From Butyrivibrio sp. AE2015 (lineage in GTDB: Bacteria; Bacillota; Clostridia; Lachnospirales; Lachnospiraceae), in the NCBI RefSeq assembly GCF_000420825.1, contig NZ_ATVR01000001.1, positions 1-64,000 on the forward strand: DNA of 64,000 bases, in the 5' to 3' direction. The notes beneath the pieces were generated by a model, which was given only the letters and a program-made list of their open reading frames with translations, searched no databases and had not been told where the DNA came from. Numbering within the stretch: the stretch's first letter is position 1; every line of letters starts with the position of its first letter. The position numbers and the translations under genes are program-made. Positions 7,826 to 18,347 of this stretch are shown piece after piece.

Positions 7826-8302
7826 TCAAACTACATAGCCTCTGTTCATGGAAAGTGCTGTAACGTCTTCGTTTAAGCTGTGTTTTCCGTATGTGAGACC
7901 TGCATAGACTTTCTGAGTGTTGTTCATCATAGGTTCGCTGTTATCATTTTTTTCCAGCTCCCTGTAGGCTTCGTGAAGAGCTTTGATATTTTTCTTCACT
8001 CTCCAAATTCTATGAAGACTATGATTTGCTCCGGAAACAATTAATTCTTTTTTCGAAAAAATGTAAATTTTATGGAGCATTTTTCCCAAATCTGTGTACA
8101 GATTTACTGAACGGATTAATTCATCCAAACAGTTCTGAGCTTTTAGTAAGCTCTTTTCACCATCAGATTTCTGTCCGACGCTTATCTCATCCAGCGCATC
8201 GTCAAGATAATCAATGATCATCTCGTAAAGTATGGTTATCATCTGGGTTTTGTTGGCCTGAGTTATTTTTAATGTGAATTCCTGTTTTTTCTCCTGAGTC
8301 AT
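7826..8302 (-). CDS. fliS: FliS-like flagellin export chaperone
   Basis: A 158-residue, mostly helical protein resembling FliS, the cytoplasmic chaperone that binds the flagellin C terminus and prevents premature polymerisation. The N-terminal ITQANKTQMITILYEMIIDYL helix and the C-terminal QKVYAGLTYGKHSLNE segment fit Lachnospiraceae FliS homologues. It is longer than the classical FliS of about 130 residues. It follows flagellin by 37 bp on the same strand, as expected for a chaperone-client pair. GAGGTG precedes the ATG at 8302. Confidence 0.8.
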   Translation of the reverse strand: MTQEKKQEFTLKITQANKTQMITILYEMIIDYLDDALDEISVGQKSDGEKSLLKAQNCLDELIRSVNLYTDLGKMLHKIYIFSKKELIVSGANHSLHRIWRVKKNIKALHEAYRELEKNDNSEPMMNNTQKVYAGLTYGKHSLNEDVTALSMNRGYVV

Positions 8303-8339
8303 GTGGCACCTCGATTCGTTACAAGTCAGCGTTTACGGG

Positions 8340-9500
8340 TTACTGCAGAAGCTGCAACACCTGTGAAGGTCTTTCATTGGCCTGTGCCATCATAGATGTT
8401 CCTGCCTGTGAAAGTACCTGCTGAGTTGAGTAAACAGTCATTTCCTCTGCCATATCCACGTCCATAATCCTCGAATAAGCTGCTGTCATATTCTCAACTG
8501 TTATGTCGAGTCCGCTTACTGTGTGTTCAAGCCTGTTCTGATAAGCACCGAGTCTGCTTCGAATTGCACTGATCTCTGAAATAGCGTTCTTAATGCTGTC
8601 AATTCCCTCTCTTGCACCAGCCTCATTGGCAAGATCAAGGTTATAAAGTCCAAGGGTCGTGAGGGAAATCTTATTTATTCTGATATCAAGGGTCTGACCC
8701 TCATTTGCGCCGACCTGCATTGTCATGGCTCCCTTTGTTGTAAGTTCAACATTAAGGTCTCCAACATATGGCTCGTCAATCTGGATCGAGAGCTTTTTAC
8801 CTGTACTGTCTGACAGAGTAAGAACATCCTCCTGGATTGATACAAGCATATTGTTTGTCATATACTCTTCGCCATCTTTATAGATCTTAATATCTTTTAA
8901 AACCGCTTCTTCGCAGAAGATTCCTTTTTTATCAACTCCGGTTGTACCAACAAGGTTGATATAGCTGACATTTAAGCCGGTTATCTTATAAGTACCCTGG
9001 TCCATGTTGTCAGAATATGTACTCACTTTGATGTTTGGATTGGTCTTTCCATTCTGATCGGTTACGTATCCTTTCAGGTCAAAAGAGCCATCGAGAATGC
9101 TCTGGCCATTGAACTGAGTTGTGTCGGCCATTCTTTCTATTTCTTCTTTCAAAAGAGTTACCTCTGCCTGGATAGTCTGACGATCAGTATCAGTAAGGGT
9201 TCCATTACTTGCCTGAACAGCAAGCTGATTCATTCTCTGAAGAACTTCATGGATCTCAGATAGCGTTCCATCTGCAACCTGAACAATTGAGATCGCATCA
9301 TTTGAAGAAGCGTTTGCTACTCCAAGTCCTTCTATCTGGGAATTCATTCTTCTGGACATTGCAAGGCCTGATGGATTATCTTTGGCATTCGCAATCTTAA
9401 GACCACTTGATAATCTCTCTAAAGATTCGGAGAGAAGTTTGTCGTTTTTCTGAAGTGAATTATTCGCGATCATAGCTGATACGTTGTAGTTAACTTTCAT
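8340..9500 (-). CDS. fliC: Flagellin
   Basis: The filament subunit (386 residues). The conserved D0/D1 N terminus (NNSLQKNDKLLSESLERLSS, then GLKIANAKDNPSGLAMSRRM) and C terminus (RSRLGAYQNRLEHTVSG, ending in VLQLLQ) enclose a divergent middle (about 150-290) that would be surface exposed. The unusual C terminus lacks the common LLR ending. ATGAGG precedes the start at 9500. It lies 34 bp downstream of the large flagellar-locus protein and upstream of fliS, so the three are probably one operon. No sigma-28-like promoter is obvious in the short gap. Confidence 0.95.
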   Translation of the reverse strand: MKVNYNVSAMIANNSLQKNDKLLSESLERLSSGLKIANAKDNPSGLAMSRRMNSQIEGLGVANASSNDAISIVQVADGTLSEIHEVLQRMNQLAVQASNGTLTDTDRQTIQAEVTLLKEEIERMADTTQFNGQSILDGSFDLKGYVTDQNGKTNPNIKVSTYSDNMDQGTYKITGLNVSYINLVGTTGVDKKGIFCEEAVLKDIKIYKDGEEYMTNNMLVSIQEDVLTLSDSTGKKLSIQIDEPYVGDLNVELTTKGAMTMQVGANEGQTLDIRINKISLTTLGLYNLDLANEAGAREGIDSIKNAISEISAIRSRLGAYQNRLEHTVSGLDITVENMTAAYSRIMDVDMAEEMTVYSTQQVLSQAGTSMMAQANERPSQVLQLLQ

Positions 9501-9534
9501 TTTTTACCTCATTTCTGCGCGTACCTGGCTCTTA

Positions 9535-12501
9535 TCAAAGAGCTTCAATAAATGCTTTTGCCATTCTAAGTAATGTACCTGTATTTGTAATTTTTCTTTC
9601 GCCGTCCATGGCCTTTGCATCGATCGTGCTGCTAATTTGAGGCACCTTCACTCCATAAAGGATTCCTATCTGATTTTGGTCTACACCCAGATCCTTTATC
9701 TTTTCTGAAAGTTTCCTGCACAGCTTTTCTTTTACACCTACAAGATATTCAGACTCTTCGCGGCTTTCCGACATGGAAGTGGTGATCATTCCTTTTATAG
9801 ATCCGCCTTCTTCGTAGAGACTGGCTGTTAATAGGCCATACTCATAGGTCTGAATACTTGCGTCCATCCTTGTTTTTGAAGTGTCATCGCTTTTTAAGGT
9901 GACATGCATCGAAACGCTGGTTCCTTCTATTTCCACAGGAACATCGAAATCAGCATTGCCCGATGCTTTTTTCATAACTGAAATCTGTTTCTGCATGAGC
10001 GTGATAGCTTTCACATCGATGTAGCTATCTTCCGTGCTCATCAAAGCCTCTGTCAGTTTTTCTGAAATCTGATCCAGCTTTTTTCTGTAAGAACCTTCAT
10101 AATTATCTTCATCAAGAAGTGTCAAAAGATCTTCCTCGTCCTTCTTGATAGAGCCATCAATTTCCGAGGCCTTATCCCAAAGCTTTCCTCTTTTTCGCTC
10201 TCTTTTATTTTCGATCATGGCTTCCAGGTTGTTGAAGTTTAGCTCAACCTGCTCAGTTTCCATTTCATCTATAGCTGCCCCGGCTTCTTTGGATTCGCCG
10301 ACCTCTCTGATATGCCTTAGATTTTCTTTTGTATACGCCTTCTCAAGTTCCTCATCGGTGTCGCTTTCACTTAGTATTTTGGAGAGCTGTGTCAAAAGAG
10401 TATTCTTTTTAGGATCTGCTGCCTTGAGTTTTTCAGGTTCAAGATTCTCGTATACTATATCGGCATGAGCCTTATAAAATATAAATGCCGAATTAATCTG
10501 TTCATCAATTCTTTCTCCTGCGGCGTTATTTTTAATCTCAAGGCCTCCAAACTCATCATCTACTGTATAATCAATTCCACGATCCGCCTTCTTCTGAGTT
10601 CTTGTCGCATCAAGAAGATTTCCTAAAGTCATCTCTTTTCCCATCTTTAAAAGATCACCTATTGCCTTGTGATCGTTTGCCTTCAGGGTGTGAAAGAGTC
10701 TGTAGATTCCTATAAAAGTTTTTCTTTCTTCTTTAGTTATTCCGTTGTTCTTTTCAAGCTTATATAAAAACTTTGAATATTTCTCGTCGGATTTTTTACC
10801 TGAGTCATTCTTGTTTTTTCCGAACTCGTTTTGATCAAGACCTTTTGACAGTTCTTCTATGGTCATTCCAAGCGGATTTTTCCCGTTACGGATCAGATCA
10901 AGCACAGCTCCGGGCTTAAGTCTGTCCATAGTCTCTTTAAGTCTGAGGTCATATGCTCTTACTTTTTCAAAATTCTCTTCATTTATTTCAAGTGAATTAT
11001 AACCAAGGATCCTTATTGCCCTTCGGTTTTCATCAGTAATCTCTTTTCCCAGATTCAAAAGTATTTCATCAACATTCCTAAAGGCTTTCTCGATGCTGTC
11101 TCCAAGATCTGCCCTCGGAGCAGTCTCCATCTTTTCATAGTCCTCTCTTGCTGCCCTGAATTTCTGAGTAAGATCAAAAGAAACACTGCTGATATCTAAG
11201 AGACTTGCAGTCTCAATATGATCAAGTAATGCGCCGGTCACATCTACCGGTCCCTGCTTTATAATATCTACTCTGGTCATGGTCATACTGAAAATGTATG
11301 CTTTATTCTCAGCATTAACCTGAGTTTTTTCGTCTATTATCCTTCCTGCCAACTCACCTGACAGGTTCTTTAGCTCTTCCTTTATAAGCTCCACATATTT
11401 CTCCATCGGCTTTAAGTCGATTTCAAAATTCTTATCAGCCATTTTAGAATTAGCCTCAGCGCTCATTTTTATTCTGCTTTCTTCAAGCTGTAATCTCTGA
11501 GTCAGAAGCTTTTTTGATGTGCTTTCAGGATCATGAAGATTTGCTTCTTTGGCAGCTTTCCCATCGGCAAGTGCTGCTGCTATAGCCTTTGCTCCAAGCT
11601 CTGTTGTCACAGGAAACTCTATTTCTTTTATATCAATTACTGCTTCTAAATTTTCTTTTGTAAGAGGAATTCCCTGCTCAATAGTCCATTTAGCCTGTTC
11701 AATATTATTATCATCACTCTCATCAAGGCCACTTTCCCTAACTATGTTCTCTATCTGAGGGCGTACCTGCTCAAAGTCAAGGTTATCAGCTTTTTTGGCA
11801 TAATACCCATTGCAGTCCTGGGCATAAAAGCCCCTTCCACTCGCATTTTGTCCATTGGTACTGTGCTGCGCCAGGTAAATATTGTTTATCGTGGGCTCTT
11901 TCCCATTAAGAACAAGGTATTTGACTGCAGAGTCGTCTATTTTTTCAATATCAGATATCTGCTCAAATGCCTGCTTTGCTTCACTAACATTTTTAGTTGT
12001 AACTGGAATATCGTTTTCTGAAAAACTCTTCTGAAGAGCTGCTGCAAAAGACCTGTTTCCGGTGATCTTTTCAAGCTTATCAAGGCTAAGATCATCGTTG
12101 TAACCTGCGATAACTGTCCCTGCTTCTAAGAGGGCACTTTTTATCTTATCCATTATGGTTACAGTCTCTGCGCTATTTAGATTTCCAAAATCAAATCCAC
12201 CTTCAAGGACAGCTGCGTAGTCCTCATCAGACATGGTATTTGATAAAAGAGCCATGTAATTATGCTTATTTTGAACATCCGTGTTCTGTGCCAGATTCTT
12301 TACATCATCAAGGCTTTTTGTGCTCTGCGCATATGCATCGCTGCTAAAAAAGCTTGAATTCAGATCAACCAGAAAAGAATTTGCCTTTGTCTGCTCTGTT
12401 CTGTTTGATCCTGTATAAATCCTATTATCTGCTTCCGTGCTTTTGATAATCTGTTCATTAGCTGACCTCTTGTCGCTAATAGTCTGAAAAGTTAAACTCA
12501 T
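9535..12501 (-). CDS. Large flagellar-locus protein (DUF6240-like, FliK-like C terminus)
   Basis: A 988-residue hydrophilic, acidic, helix-rich protein without signal peptide or membrane segments. It looks like the Lachnospiraceae-restricted DUF6240 family seen beside flagellar genes; this naming is from memory and tentative. The last 120 residues (SVSMHVTLKSDD, then GVDQNQIGILYG) resemble the compact C-terminal domain of hook-length control proteins. I place the start at the ATG at 12501, 5 nt after GAAAGG. An in-frame ATG at 12555 lies inside the terminator hairpin of glgB and is unlikely to be used. Flagellin and fliS follow on the same strand. Confidence 0.7.
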   Translation of the reverse strand: MSLTFQTISDKRSANEQIIKSTEADNRIYTGSNRTEQTKANSFLVDLNSSFFSSDAYAQSTKSLDDVKNLAQNTDVQNKHNYMALLSNTMSDEDYAAVLEGGFDFGNLNSAETVTIMDKIKSALLEAGTVIAGYNDDLSLDKLEKITGNRSFAAALQKSFSENDIPVTTKNVSEAKQAFEQISDIEKIDDSAVKYLVLNGKEPTINNIYLAQHSTNGQNASGRGFYAQDCNGYYAKKADNLDFEQVRPQIENIVRESGLDESDDNNIEQAKWTIEQGIPLTKENLEAVIDIKEIEFPVTTELGAKAIAAALADGKAAKEANLHDPESTSKKLLTQRLQLEESRIKMSAEANSKMADKNFEIDLKPMEKYVELIKEELKNLSGELAGRIIDEKTQVNAENKAYIFSMTMTRVDIIKQGPVDVTGALLDHIETASLLDISSVSFDLTQKFRAAREDYEKMETAPRADLGDSIEKAFRNVDEILLNLGKEITDENRRAIRILGYNSLEINEENFEKVRAYDLRLKETMDRLKPGAVLDLIRNGKNPLGMTIEELSKGLDQNEFGKNKNDSGKKSDEKYSKFLYKLEKNNGITKEERKTFIGIYRLFHTLKANDHKAIGDLLKMGKEMTLGNLLDATRTQKKADRGIDYTVDDEFGGLEIKNNAAGERIDEQINSAFIFYKAHADIVYENLEPEKLKAADPKKNTLLTQLSKILSESDTDEELEKAYTKENLRHIREVGESKEAGAAIDEMETEQVELNFNNLEAMIENKRERKRGKLWDKASEIDGSIKKDEEDLLTLLDEDNYEGSYRKKLDQISEKLTEALMSTEDSYIDVKAITLMQKQISVMKKASGNADFDVPVEIEGTSVSMHVTLKSDDTSKTRMDASIQTYEYGLLTASLYEEGGSIKGMITTSMSESREESEYLVGVKEKLCRKLSEKIKDLGVDQNQIGILYGVKVPQISSTIDAKAMDGERKITNTGTLLRMAKAFIEAL

Positions 12502-12532
12502 ATATGCCTTTCTACGGAAACTTGTTTGTACT

Positions 12533-12563
12533 AAAAAAGGTGATGGATACATCATCCATCACC
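12533..12563 (-). terminator. Terminator of glgB
   Basis: A perfect 10-bp stem (GGTGATGGAT/ATCCATCACC) followed on the minus strand by six T. It lies between glgB and the flagellar gene and overlaps a false upstream start of the latter. Confidence 0.9.
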
Positions 12564-12591
12564 TTCTATTTCGGCTCTTAGGAAAAAAATC

Positions 12592-14517
12592 TTAAGATTT
12601 CTTTTGTGTTTTCTTAGTCTGGAAAACAAAGACCTCCGCTCCATAGGGCGGCAGATCAAAGGTTATGCTGTAGTCCTTGTAATCGCAAAGTCCTTCAACC
12701 GCTTCTATCTTCTTTGGAATGTTACTTCCAAATCCGCCATACTTCTTTTCCGCACTGTCCAATATATGAGTGTAAGTACCTGCAAAAGGAACTCCAACCA
12801 TGAAGCCCTTTCTCTCAACGGGAGTCATGTTAAGAACAAACAGAACGTTATCCTTGCCATTTATTGCTCTTCTGTAGAAGCTGTAAGTACTGCGCTCCTT
12901 ATCATCGGCATTTATCCACTCAAATCCGCCCCAGTCATCATCAACTTCATATAATGCAGGGTATTTTCTGTACATTTTAAGGAGCTCGCCAACATAGTCC
13001 TTCATTCCTCTGTTGAGATCGTTTTCAAGGAGGAACCAGTCAAGCTCTCTCTTTTCGCTCCATTCTCTCTCCTGTCCAAATTCCTGTCCCATGAACAAGA
13101 GCTTTTTACCGGAATGTCCAAACATGAATGTGTATCCGGCACGAAGATTGGCGTACTTATCAACCTGATAGCCCGGCATCTTCTCAACCATAGAGCACTT
13201 CAAATGAACAACCTCATCGTGAGATAGAGGTAAAATATATTTCTCAGAGCTGTTGTAGCTCATGGCGAAGGTCATCATATAATGTGCACCCTGCCTGAAA
13301 TATGGGTCAAGCTTCATATATTCGCAGAAATCATGCATCCATCCCATGTTCCATTTAAAGGCAAAGCCCAGACCGTCCTCTTCAGGCGCAGCTGTAACCT
13401 TCGGCCATGCTGTTGATTCTTCTGCTATTGTAAGAACCTGTGGATAAGTTCCTCTGACTACGCTGTTAAAGTGTTTAAAGAACTCAATCGCCTCAAGATT
13501 CTTGTTATCGCCATATTTGTTTGGAACCCACTGACCATCTTTTTTACCATAGTCAAGATAAAGCATGGAAGCAACCGCATCCACTCTAAGTCCATCCACA
13601 TGGAATTTCCTTATCCAGAAAAGAGCATTTGCAATAAGGAAGTTTTTAACTTCAGGCTTTTCAAGATTGAATATCTTGGTCCCCCAATCAGGATGCTCTC
13701 CCTTCCTTGGGTCCGGATGCTCATAGATACACTGGCCATCAAAGCAGGCAAGACCAAACTCGTCTGTTGCAAAATGCGCAGGTACCCAGTCAAGAATTAC
13801 TCCAATGTTATTCTTGTGAAGCTTGTTCACAAGATACATGAAGTCTTTAGGCTCACCATATCTTGATGTTGGTGCATAATAACCTGTAACCTGATATCCC
13901 CATGAGCCATCAAAAGGATGTTCTGCAATTCCTATGAGCTCAATGTGGGTGTACTGCATCTCTTTTAAATACTCGACAATTCTGTCAGCAAACTGTCTGT
14001 ATGTATAAAATCCGTCTTCTGTGCCATCGGGATGCTTCATCCATGATCCAATGTGGCACTCATAAATTGATAAAGGCTGACGATTTATGTCTTTTCCCTT
14101 ACTGTTGTCAAACCATTTGGAATCAGTCCACTTAAAACCGGAAAGATCTGTAGTTCTTGATGCGTTGCCCGGACGAAGCTCTGCAAAGTTGGCATAAGGA
14201 TCTGCCTTGTAAAGCTTTCTTCCATCCTGAGTAGTTATAAGGTACTTGTACAGTTCTCCTATTCCTACCCCCGGAATAAATCCTGTCCATATGTTTCCTG
14301 TCTTTGTCCTCTCAAGACGGTTTGCATTCTCATCCCAGTTGTTAAAAGAGCCAACCACATGAACATCTGCGGCATTGGGCGCCCATACGGCAAAGAAGTA
14401 TCCCTTTTTCCCCTTTTCCGTTGAAGGATGCGCTCCAAGCTTTTCATATATTTCGTAATGCGTTCCCTGACCAAACAGATACTCATCTGCTTCGGAAATA
14501 AATACTTTTTCTGCCAT
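12592..14517 (-). CDS. glgB: 1,4-alpha-glucan branching enzyme
   Basis: A GH13 enzyme (641 residues) that makes alpha-1,6 branches in glycogen in the cytoplasm. An N-terminal CBM48-like domain (VHVVGSFNNWD) precedes the catalytic barrel. Active-site motifs are complete: the nucleophile Asp in GLRVDAVASMLYLDYG, the acid/base Glu in TIAEESTAWP, and the transition-state Asp in LSHDEVVH. I start at the ATG at 14517, 6 nt after GAGGGGG; an upstream in-frame TTG (14532) lies within the ribosome-binding site region. A strong terminator follows. No other glycogen gene is nearby. Confidence 0.97.
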   Translation of the reverse strand: MAEKVFISEADEYLFGQGTHYEIYEKLGAHPSTEKGKKGYFFAVWAPNAADVHVVGSFNNWDENANRLERTKTGNIWTGFIPGVGIGELYKYLITTQDGRKLYKADPYANFAELRPGNASRTTDLSGFKWTDSKWFDNSKGKDINRQPLSIYECHIGSWMKHPDGTEDGFYTYRQFADRIVEYLKEMQYTHIELIGIAEHPFDGSWGYQVTGYYAPTSRYGEPKDFMYLVNKLHKNNIGVILDWVPAHFATDEFGLACFDGQCIYEHPDPRKGEHPDWGTKIFNLEKPEVKNFLIANALFWIRKFHVDGLRVDAVASMLYLDYGKKDGQWVPNKYGDNKNLEAIEFFKHFNSVVRGTYPQVLTIAEESTAWPKVTAAPEEDGLGFAFKWNMGWMHDFCEYMKLDPYFRQGAHYMMTFAMSYNSSEKYILPLSHDEVVHLKCSMVEKMPGYQVDKYANLRAGYTFMFGHSGKKLLFMGQEFGQEREWSEKRELDWFLLENDLNRGMKDYVGELLKMYRKYPALYEVDDDWGGFEWINADDKERSTYSFYRRAINGKDNVLFVLNMTPVERKGFMVGVPFAGTYTHILDSAEKKYGGFGSNIPKKIEAVEGLCDYKDYSITFDLPPYGAEVFVFQTKKTQKKS

Positions 14518-14545
14518 AAACAGCCCCCTCAAATTTTTAAAGTAT

Positions 14546-17437
14546 TTAATGCATAAAGTCTTTTTCTCTTAAAATTACCATGTCGTTCTCGTCATAGCGC
14601 TTGTTGACGATAACATCTACAAAATGAGATATTGATCTCTTCTCTGCGTAGTAAATTGCGTCATCAATAATATCTTTTACCTCAGAAACAGTCACCTCAT
14701 GGTCAAGTGTCTGTCTCTCTGAAATTCTTGTGTGAAGAGCCAGAATTCCGAGGTTATCAATAGAATACTCTTTTTCAAGAGCATACTGTCTTGCGTACGC
14801 TACAAGTGAATCATCGTCGAGAGCTTCTATGTCAACTCTTACGTTAAAGCTCTGCTTAAGAGACGGATTCTTATCGAGGAATCTGTTCATATCCTCTTTG
14901 GTATCTTCCATTACGATGATAAGGCCCTTATTCTCTTCCTGAAGTACTTTTAGAAGTTCGTTTACTGTTTCAGGCTCAAGGTCCGCTGCTCTTTGTATGA
15001 TAAGTGCTCCGTTTGCAAGTTTATCAAAGATGCTTTCAACACTCTTTTTATTGAGAGTGTTAGCTGTTATCTTGGCAACCTTACCACTGAAGTTGGAATC
15101 AGATGCCTGCACTGCCTTTATAAGACCCTTTGCAAGGTTAACTGTTCCTGCGCCTTCTTCACCGGTCACGATAGCATTTCCGCTAAATGCATCCATGCTC
15201 ATATTGTCAATTGCATTGATGATCTGGCGTCTTGACTTTTTATGATGGATATATGGTCCAAAGAGCTGCTTTTCTTCAGGAGTCATCGTCCTTACGCGCT
15301 CTTCAATCTCCCTGTTTCCAATATGTCTCTTAGCTGCGCCGTTCTCAGCTTTTTTATTCTTTTTGTCTTTCTTCTTATCTGCCTTTTTGTTCTTTTGGGG
15401 CTCTTCAGACTCCTTGGACTTTTCAGGTGATTTTTCTTCTTCCTCATCATCCTGATCTTCTTCGTCTTCAGAATCTTCTTTTTCTTCTGTATCTTTCTCT
15501 TCTACAGGAGCTTCCTCCTCTTCTTCATCTTCCTCTTCTGAAGATTCATTTGAGGTTTCCTTTTCCTCTTCCTTAGGCTCTTCTACGTTCTCAGCTTCCT
15601 CGCTATCAAGCTTCTTTTCTTCTTCAGGCTTTTTAGCTTCATTTTCCTCTAAAAGATCCTCTTCTACGATCTTCTCAAGCTCTGCTGTCTCATCAAGGAA
15701 TACCTCTTCCTTGGTTTCTGACCCCTCATCAAGTTCCTCAGACTTGATAACATCGTCAACTGCATTGTCGATAATATCTTCTTTATTCTTGGACCAGTCG
15801 CCTCTTCCTGACGCTTTTTCATGACGCTCTCTCTTCAAAGCATCAGCAATTGCCCTCTCCATCTTCTCCTGAAGGCCGACTTTTGTCTTTTCATCGAAAT
15901 CAGCAAAAAGATCTCCAGTCTCCTCAGCTACAAGTTTTTTAACTCTCTCCAGCTGCTTCTCCTGCTGGCTCTTTTTATAAGACTCCCAGTTGAGCATGTA
16001 TTCGTCAATACTGATCTGGCCTGTTATCTGCTTTTCAACTTCAGGTTCAGGCTCAACGGCCATCGAAATCTGACCGTCGTATTCCTGTGAAAGGAAACTA
16101 TCAAAATGGCTTGGCGCCTGGTATGCAGCGTTAGGATGGATTACCGCTCCCGGAACTTCATCCTCAAGTGGCTTCTCATCATATACAGGAGTATGGCTTA
16201 CCTTTTCCTCCCCCAAAATAGGGCCGTTTCCACCATACTTTATCTCAATATTCATTGAAGGCTCTTCCGGAATAGTACTGTCTTCCTGCTTTTCAAGATC
16301 TTTTTCTGCTGTTGCCTGGGCAAAGATCTCCTGCATTCCCATGTCAGATTCTTTTTCTACTTCAAAAATCTCTGATGTTATAGGCTGAACAGGGCTGACA
16401 GGACTGGTTTCCTGATCTGTTACTGGAGTATAATTCAGCTCCTGATCAGAATCGCTGTCGTTCATTACTGCCTTTAGATTCTCAGCAAGTGCCTCCTGAA
16501 GATTCATAGTGTTATACGCACTTACATCAACTGATGGCTCCTTTATTTCGCTGATATGAGGATAAACAATCCTATCCATTTCTCTGGTAGGACTGTCTGA
16601 AGAAAGATCTGATGTATAATTTTCCTCTGCAGGCTGGTTCTTATCTGCAAAAGAATCCTCGTGCTCTGAAGCGTTATATGCTGCAATATCTGCGTCTGTT
16701 ACAGGTGGCATTTCTTTGGTTGGCTGTTTAATCTCAACAGTGCGTGGGTCATCATTGCCGACCTGATCAAGAGCCTTGTCTATAACAACGCTCTTATCAA
16801 CATATCCGCCGTGTGCCTGTTTATATCTAACATATCTGTCCTGCTGTTCCTTGGAAAGAGGCTCATGAAGCGCTTTAAGTTCAAGGGCCTTCATAACATA
16901 ATTGCCGTCACCAAGCCACAAAAACATCTCATCACAGGTCTCGATACACTCTGTTGTGAGGCCTACGCGATGATATAAATATGCCAGCTCATATACCCAT
17001 TTTTCTTTATAATCGTGTTTTTTATACTCTTCAAGAACAGCTATTCTCTCCTCAAGGCTGACGTCCTGTGCCTCATAGAGCTTGTACTGAAGAATATACC
17101 TTCCAGTATCTCTTGGTGCTATTCTTACGAATTCTTTGTAATACTCCACTGCCTGAACAAACTCGCCCATTTTAATAGCAAGTTCGCACAAAGAGTAAAC
17201 TATAGCCCTACCTGTAGGGTGTCTATCATAAGCCATAAGGAGAACATCTCTGCTCTCTTCATAGCGCCTGTTTATCTTATACAGATCGCTTATCATACAA
17301 AGCATCTGCACGCTTCTGACTTTTTTCCAGTCGATTGTGTCCGCGATCCTAACTGCTTCGGCAAATCTGCCTTCCCCCACCAGAGCTTTTATTTCGTCCG
17401 CTCTGATCTTGTACTCAACTTTATCCAAAATATCCAC
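14546..17437 (-). CDS. TPR protein with acidic linker and degenerate AAA+-like domain
   Basis: A 963-residue protein in three parts. Residues 1-210 are helical TPR-like repeats ([20 protein letters not shown] and following). A long low-complexity middle becomes strongly acidic at about 580-700 (runs of E/D, then a lysine-rich patch). Residues 720-963 look like an AAA+ fold of the CbbX/SpoVK kind, but the P-loop reads GEEGAGTV (759-766) without the Walker A lysine. The Walker B position ([11 protein letters not shown], about 810) lacks the DE pair. It is therefore probably a non-hydrolysing scaffold. There is no signal peptide. It sits between rsmA and glgB; function unknown. Confidence 0.72.
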   Translation of the reverse strand: MDILDKVEYKIRADEIKALVGEGRFAEAVRIADTIDWKKVRSVQMLCMISDLYKINRRYEESRDVLLMAYDRHPTGRAIVYSLCELAIKMGEFVQAVEYYKEFVRIAPRDTGRYILQYKLYEAQDVSLEERIAVLEEYKKHDYKEKWVYELAYLYHRVGLTTECIETCDEMFLWLGDGNYVMKALELKALHEPLSKEQQDRYVRYKQAHGGYVDKSVVIDKALDQVGNDDPRTVEIKQPTKEMPPVTDADIAAYNASEHEDSFADKNQPAEENYTSDLSSDSPTREMDRIVYPHISEIKEPSVDVSAYNTMNLQEALAENLKAVMNDSDSDQELNYTPVTDQETSPVSPVQPITSEIFEVEKESDMGMQEIFAQATAEKDLEKQEDSTIPEEPSMNIEIKYGGNGPILGEEKVSHTPVYDEKPLEDEVPGAVIHPNAAYQAPSHFDSFLSQEYDGQISMAVEPEPEVEKQITGQISIDEYMLNWESYKKSQQEKQLERVKKLVAEETGDLFADFDEKTKVGLQEKMERAIADALKRERHEKASGRGDWSKNKEDIIDNAVDDVIKSEELDEGSETKEEVFLDETAELEKIVEEDLLEENEAKKPEEEKKLDSEEAENVEEPKEEEKETSNESSEEEDEEEEEAPVEEKDTEEKEDSEDEEDQDDEEEEKSPEKSKESEEPQKNKKADKKKDKKNKKAENGAAKRHIGNREIEERVRTMTPEEKQLFGPYIHHKKSRRQIINAIDNMSMDAFSGNAIVTGEEGAGTVNLAKGLIKAVQASDSNFSGKVAKITANTLNKKSVESIFDKLANGALIIQRAADLEPETVNELLKVLQEENKGLIIVMEDTKEDMNRFLDKNPSLKQSFNVRVDIEALDDDSLVAYARQYALEKEYSIDNLGILALHTRISERQTLDHEVTVSEVKDIIDDAIYYAEKRSISHFVDVIVNKRYDENDMVILREKDFMH

Positions 17438-17468
17438 CTCTTTGGTGCCTAAAATACTATATATAGTG

Positions 17469-18347
17469 TTAGTTTATCATAGCACCACTGCTTTGTAAAA
17501 TGTCTGAAAGCTCCGCAAACTGTGATAATGCAAGAACTTCGCCCCTTGCTTTTTCGTCAATCCCCATTTTAACAAGAGCATCCTGAACCTGATCCCTTGT
17601 GACTCTCAAAGAAGGGTTATTTGAAAGAGAATTAGACAACGTCTTTCTTCGCTGATTGAAGGCTGTTCTAATTATCTCAAACATATACTTTTCATCTTTT
17701 ACCTGCACAGGTCTTTTGTCATGTCTTTTGAGATAGACAGCTGCTGATCCAACTCCCGGCTGTGGTATAAAGCAACTCGGAGGAACATCCATAACGCTCT
17801 GTGCCTCGGCGTAATAAGCAACTGCAAGGGACAAAGAACCATAGTCTTTACTTCCGGGCCCCATAACCATCCTGTCAGCAACCTCTTTTTGAACCATTAC
17901 CGTAACGCTCTCTATAGGAACTCCGCTTTCAAAAAGTTTCATTATGATCGGAGTTGTAATGTAATATGGTAGATTGGCAACTACCTTAATAGGTCTGCCT
18001 CCATTGTATTCCTTGACAATGGACTCTATATCAACCTTTAGTACATCCTCATTTATAACAGTGACGTTATCGTACTCTGAAAGGGTATCTGCCAAAACAG
18101 GCATCAGTGTCTTATCTATCTCCACAGCAACAACTCTTCCTGCTGACTCTGCAAGATACTGAGTAAGTGTTCCGATTCCGGGCCCTATCTCGAGAACACA
18201 GTCGTCTTTTGTAACGCCTGCTGCCTCAACTATTCCATCCAGGACATTTTCATTTATCAAAAAATTCTGACCAAATTTCTTTTTGGCACTCATATTGTAT
18301 TTGGCCAATACCTCTTTGGTCTTTGCACTATTTCCTAAATATGCCAT
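17469..18347 (-). CDS. rsmA: 16S rRNA (adenine1518/1519-N6) dimethyltransferase
   Basis: RsmA/KsgA (292 residues) dimethylates two adjacent adenines in helix 45 of 16S rRNA during 30S maturation. The SAM-binding motif [12 protein letters not shown] and the catalytic [10 protein letters not shown] are intact, as are the early KKKFGQNFL segment and the C-terminal [12 protein letters not shown]. The ATG (18347) directly abuts the tatD stop, with GGAGG inside the end of tatD, so the pair is translationally coupled. Confidence 0.97.
   Translation of the reverse strand: MAYLGNSAKTKEVLAKYNMSAKKKFGQNFLINENVLDGIVEAAGVTKDDCVLEIGPGIGTLTQYLAESAGRVVAVEIDKTLMPVLADTLSEYDNVTVINEDVLKVDIESIVKEYNGGRPIKVVANLPYYITTPIIMKLFESGVPIESVTVMVQKEVADRMVMGPGSKDYGSLSLAVAYYAEAQSVMDVPPSCFIPQPGVGSAAVYLKRHDKRPVQVKDEKYMFEIIRTAFNQRRKTLSNSLSNNPSLRVTRDQVQDALVKMGIDEKARGEVLALSQFAELSDILQSSGAMIN

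Noticed and set aside
15242..15430. Hydrophobic plus-strand frame opposite the acidic run of the TPR/AAA+ gene
   Set aside because: Glu/Asp codons read as Leu/Phe/Ser on the other strand; a compositional shadow.
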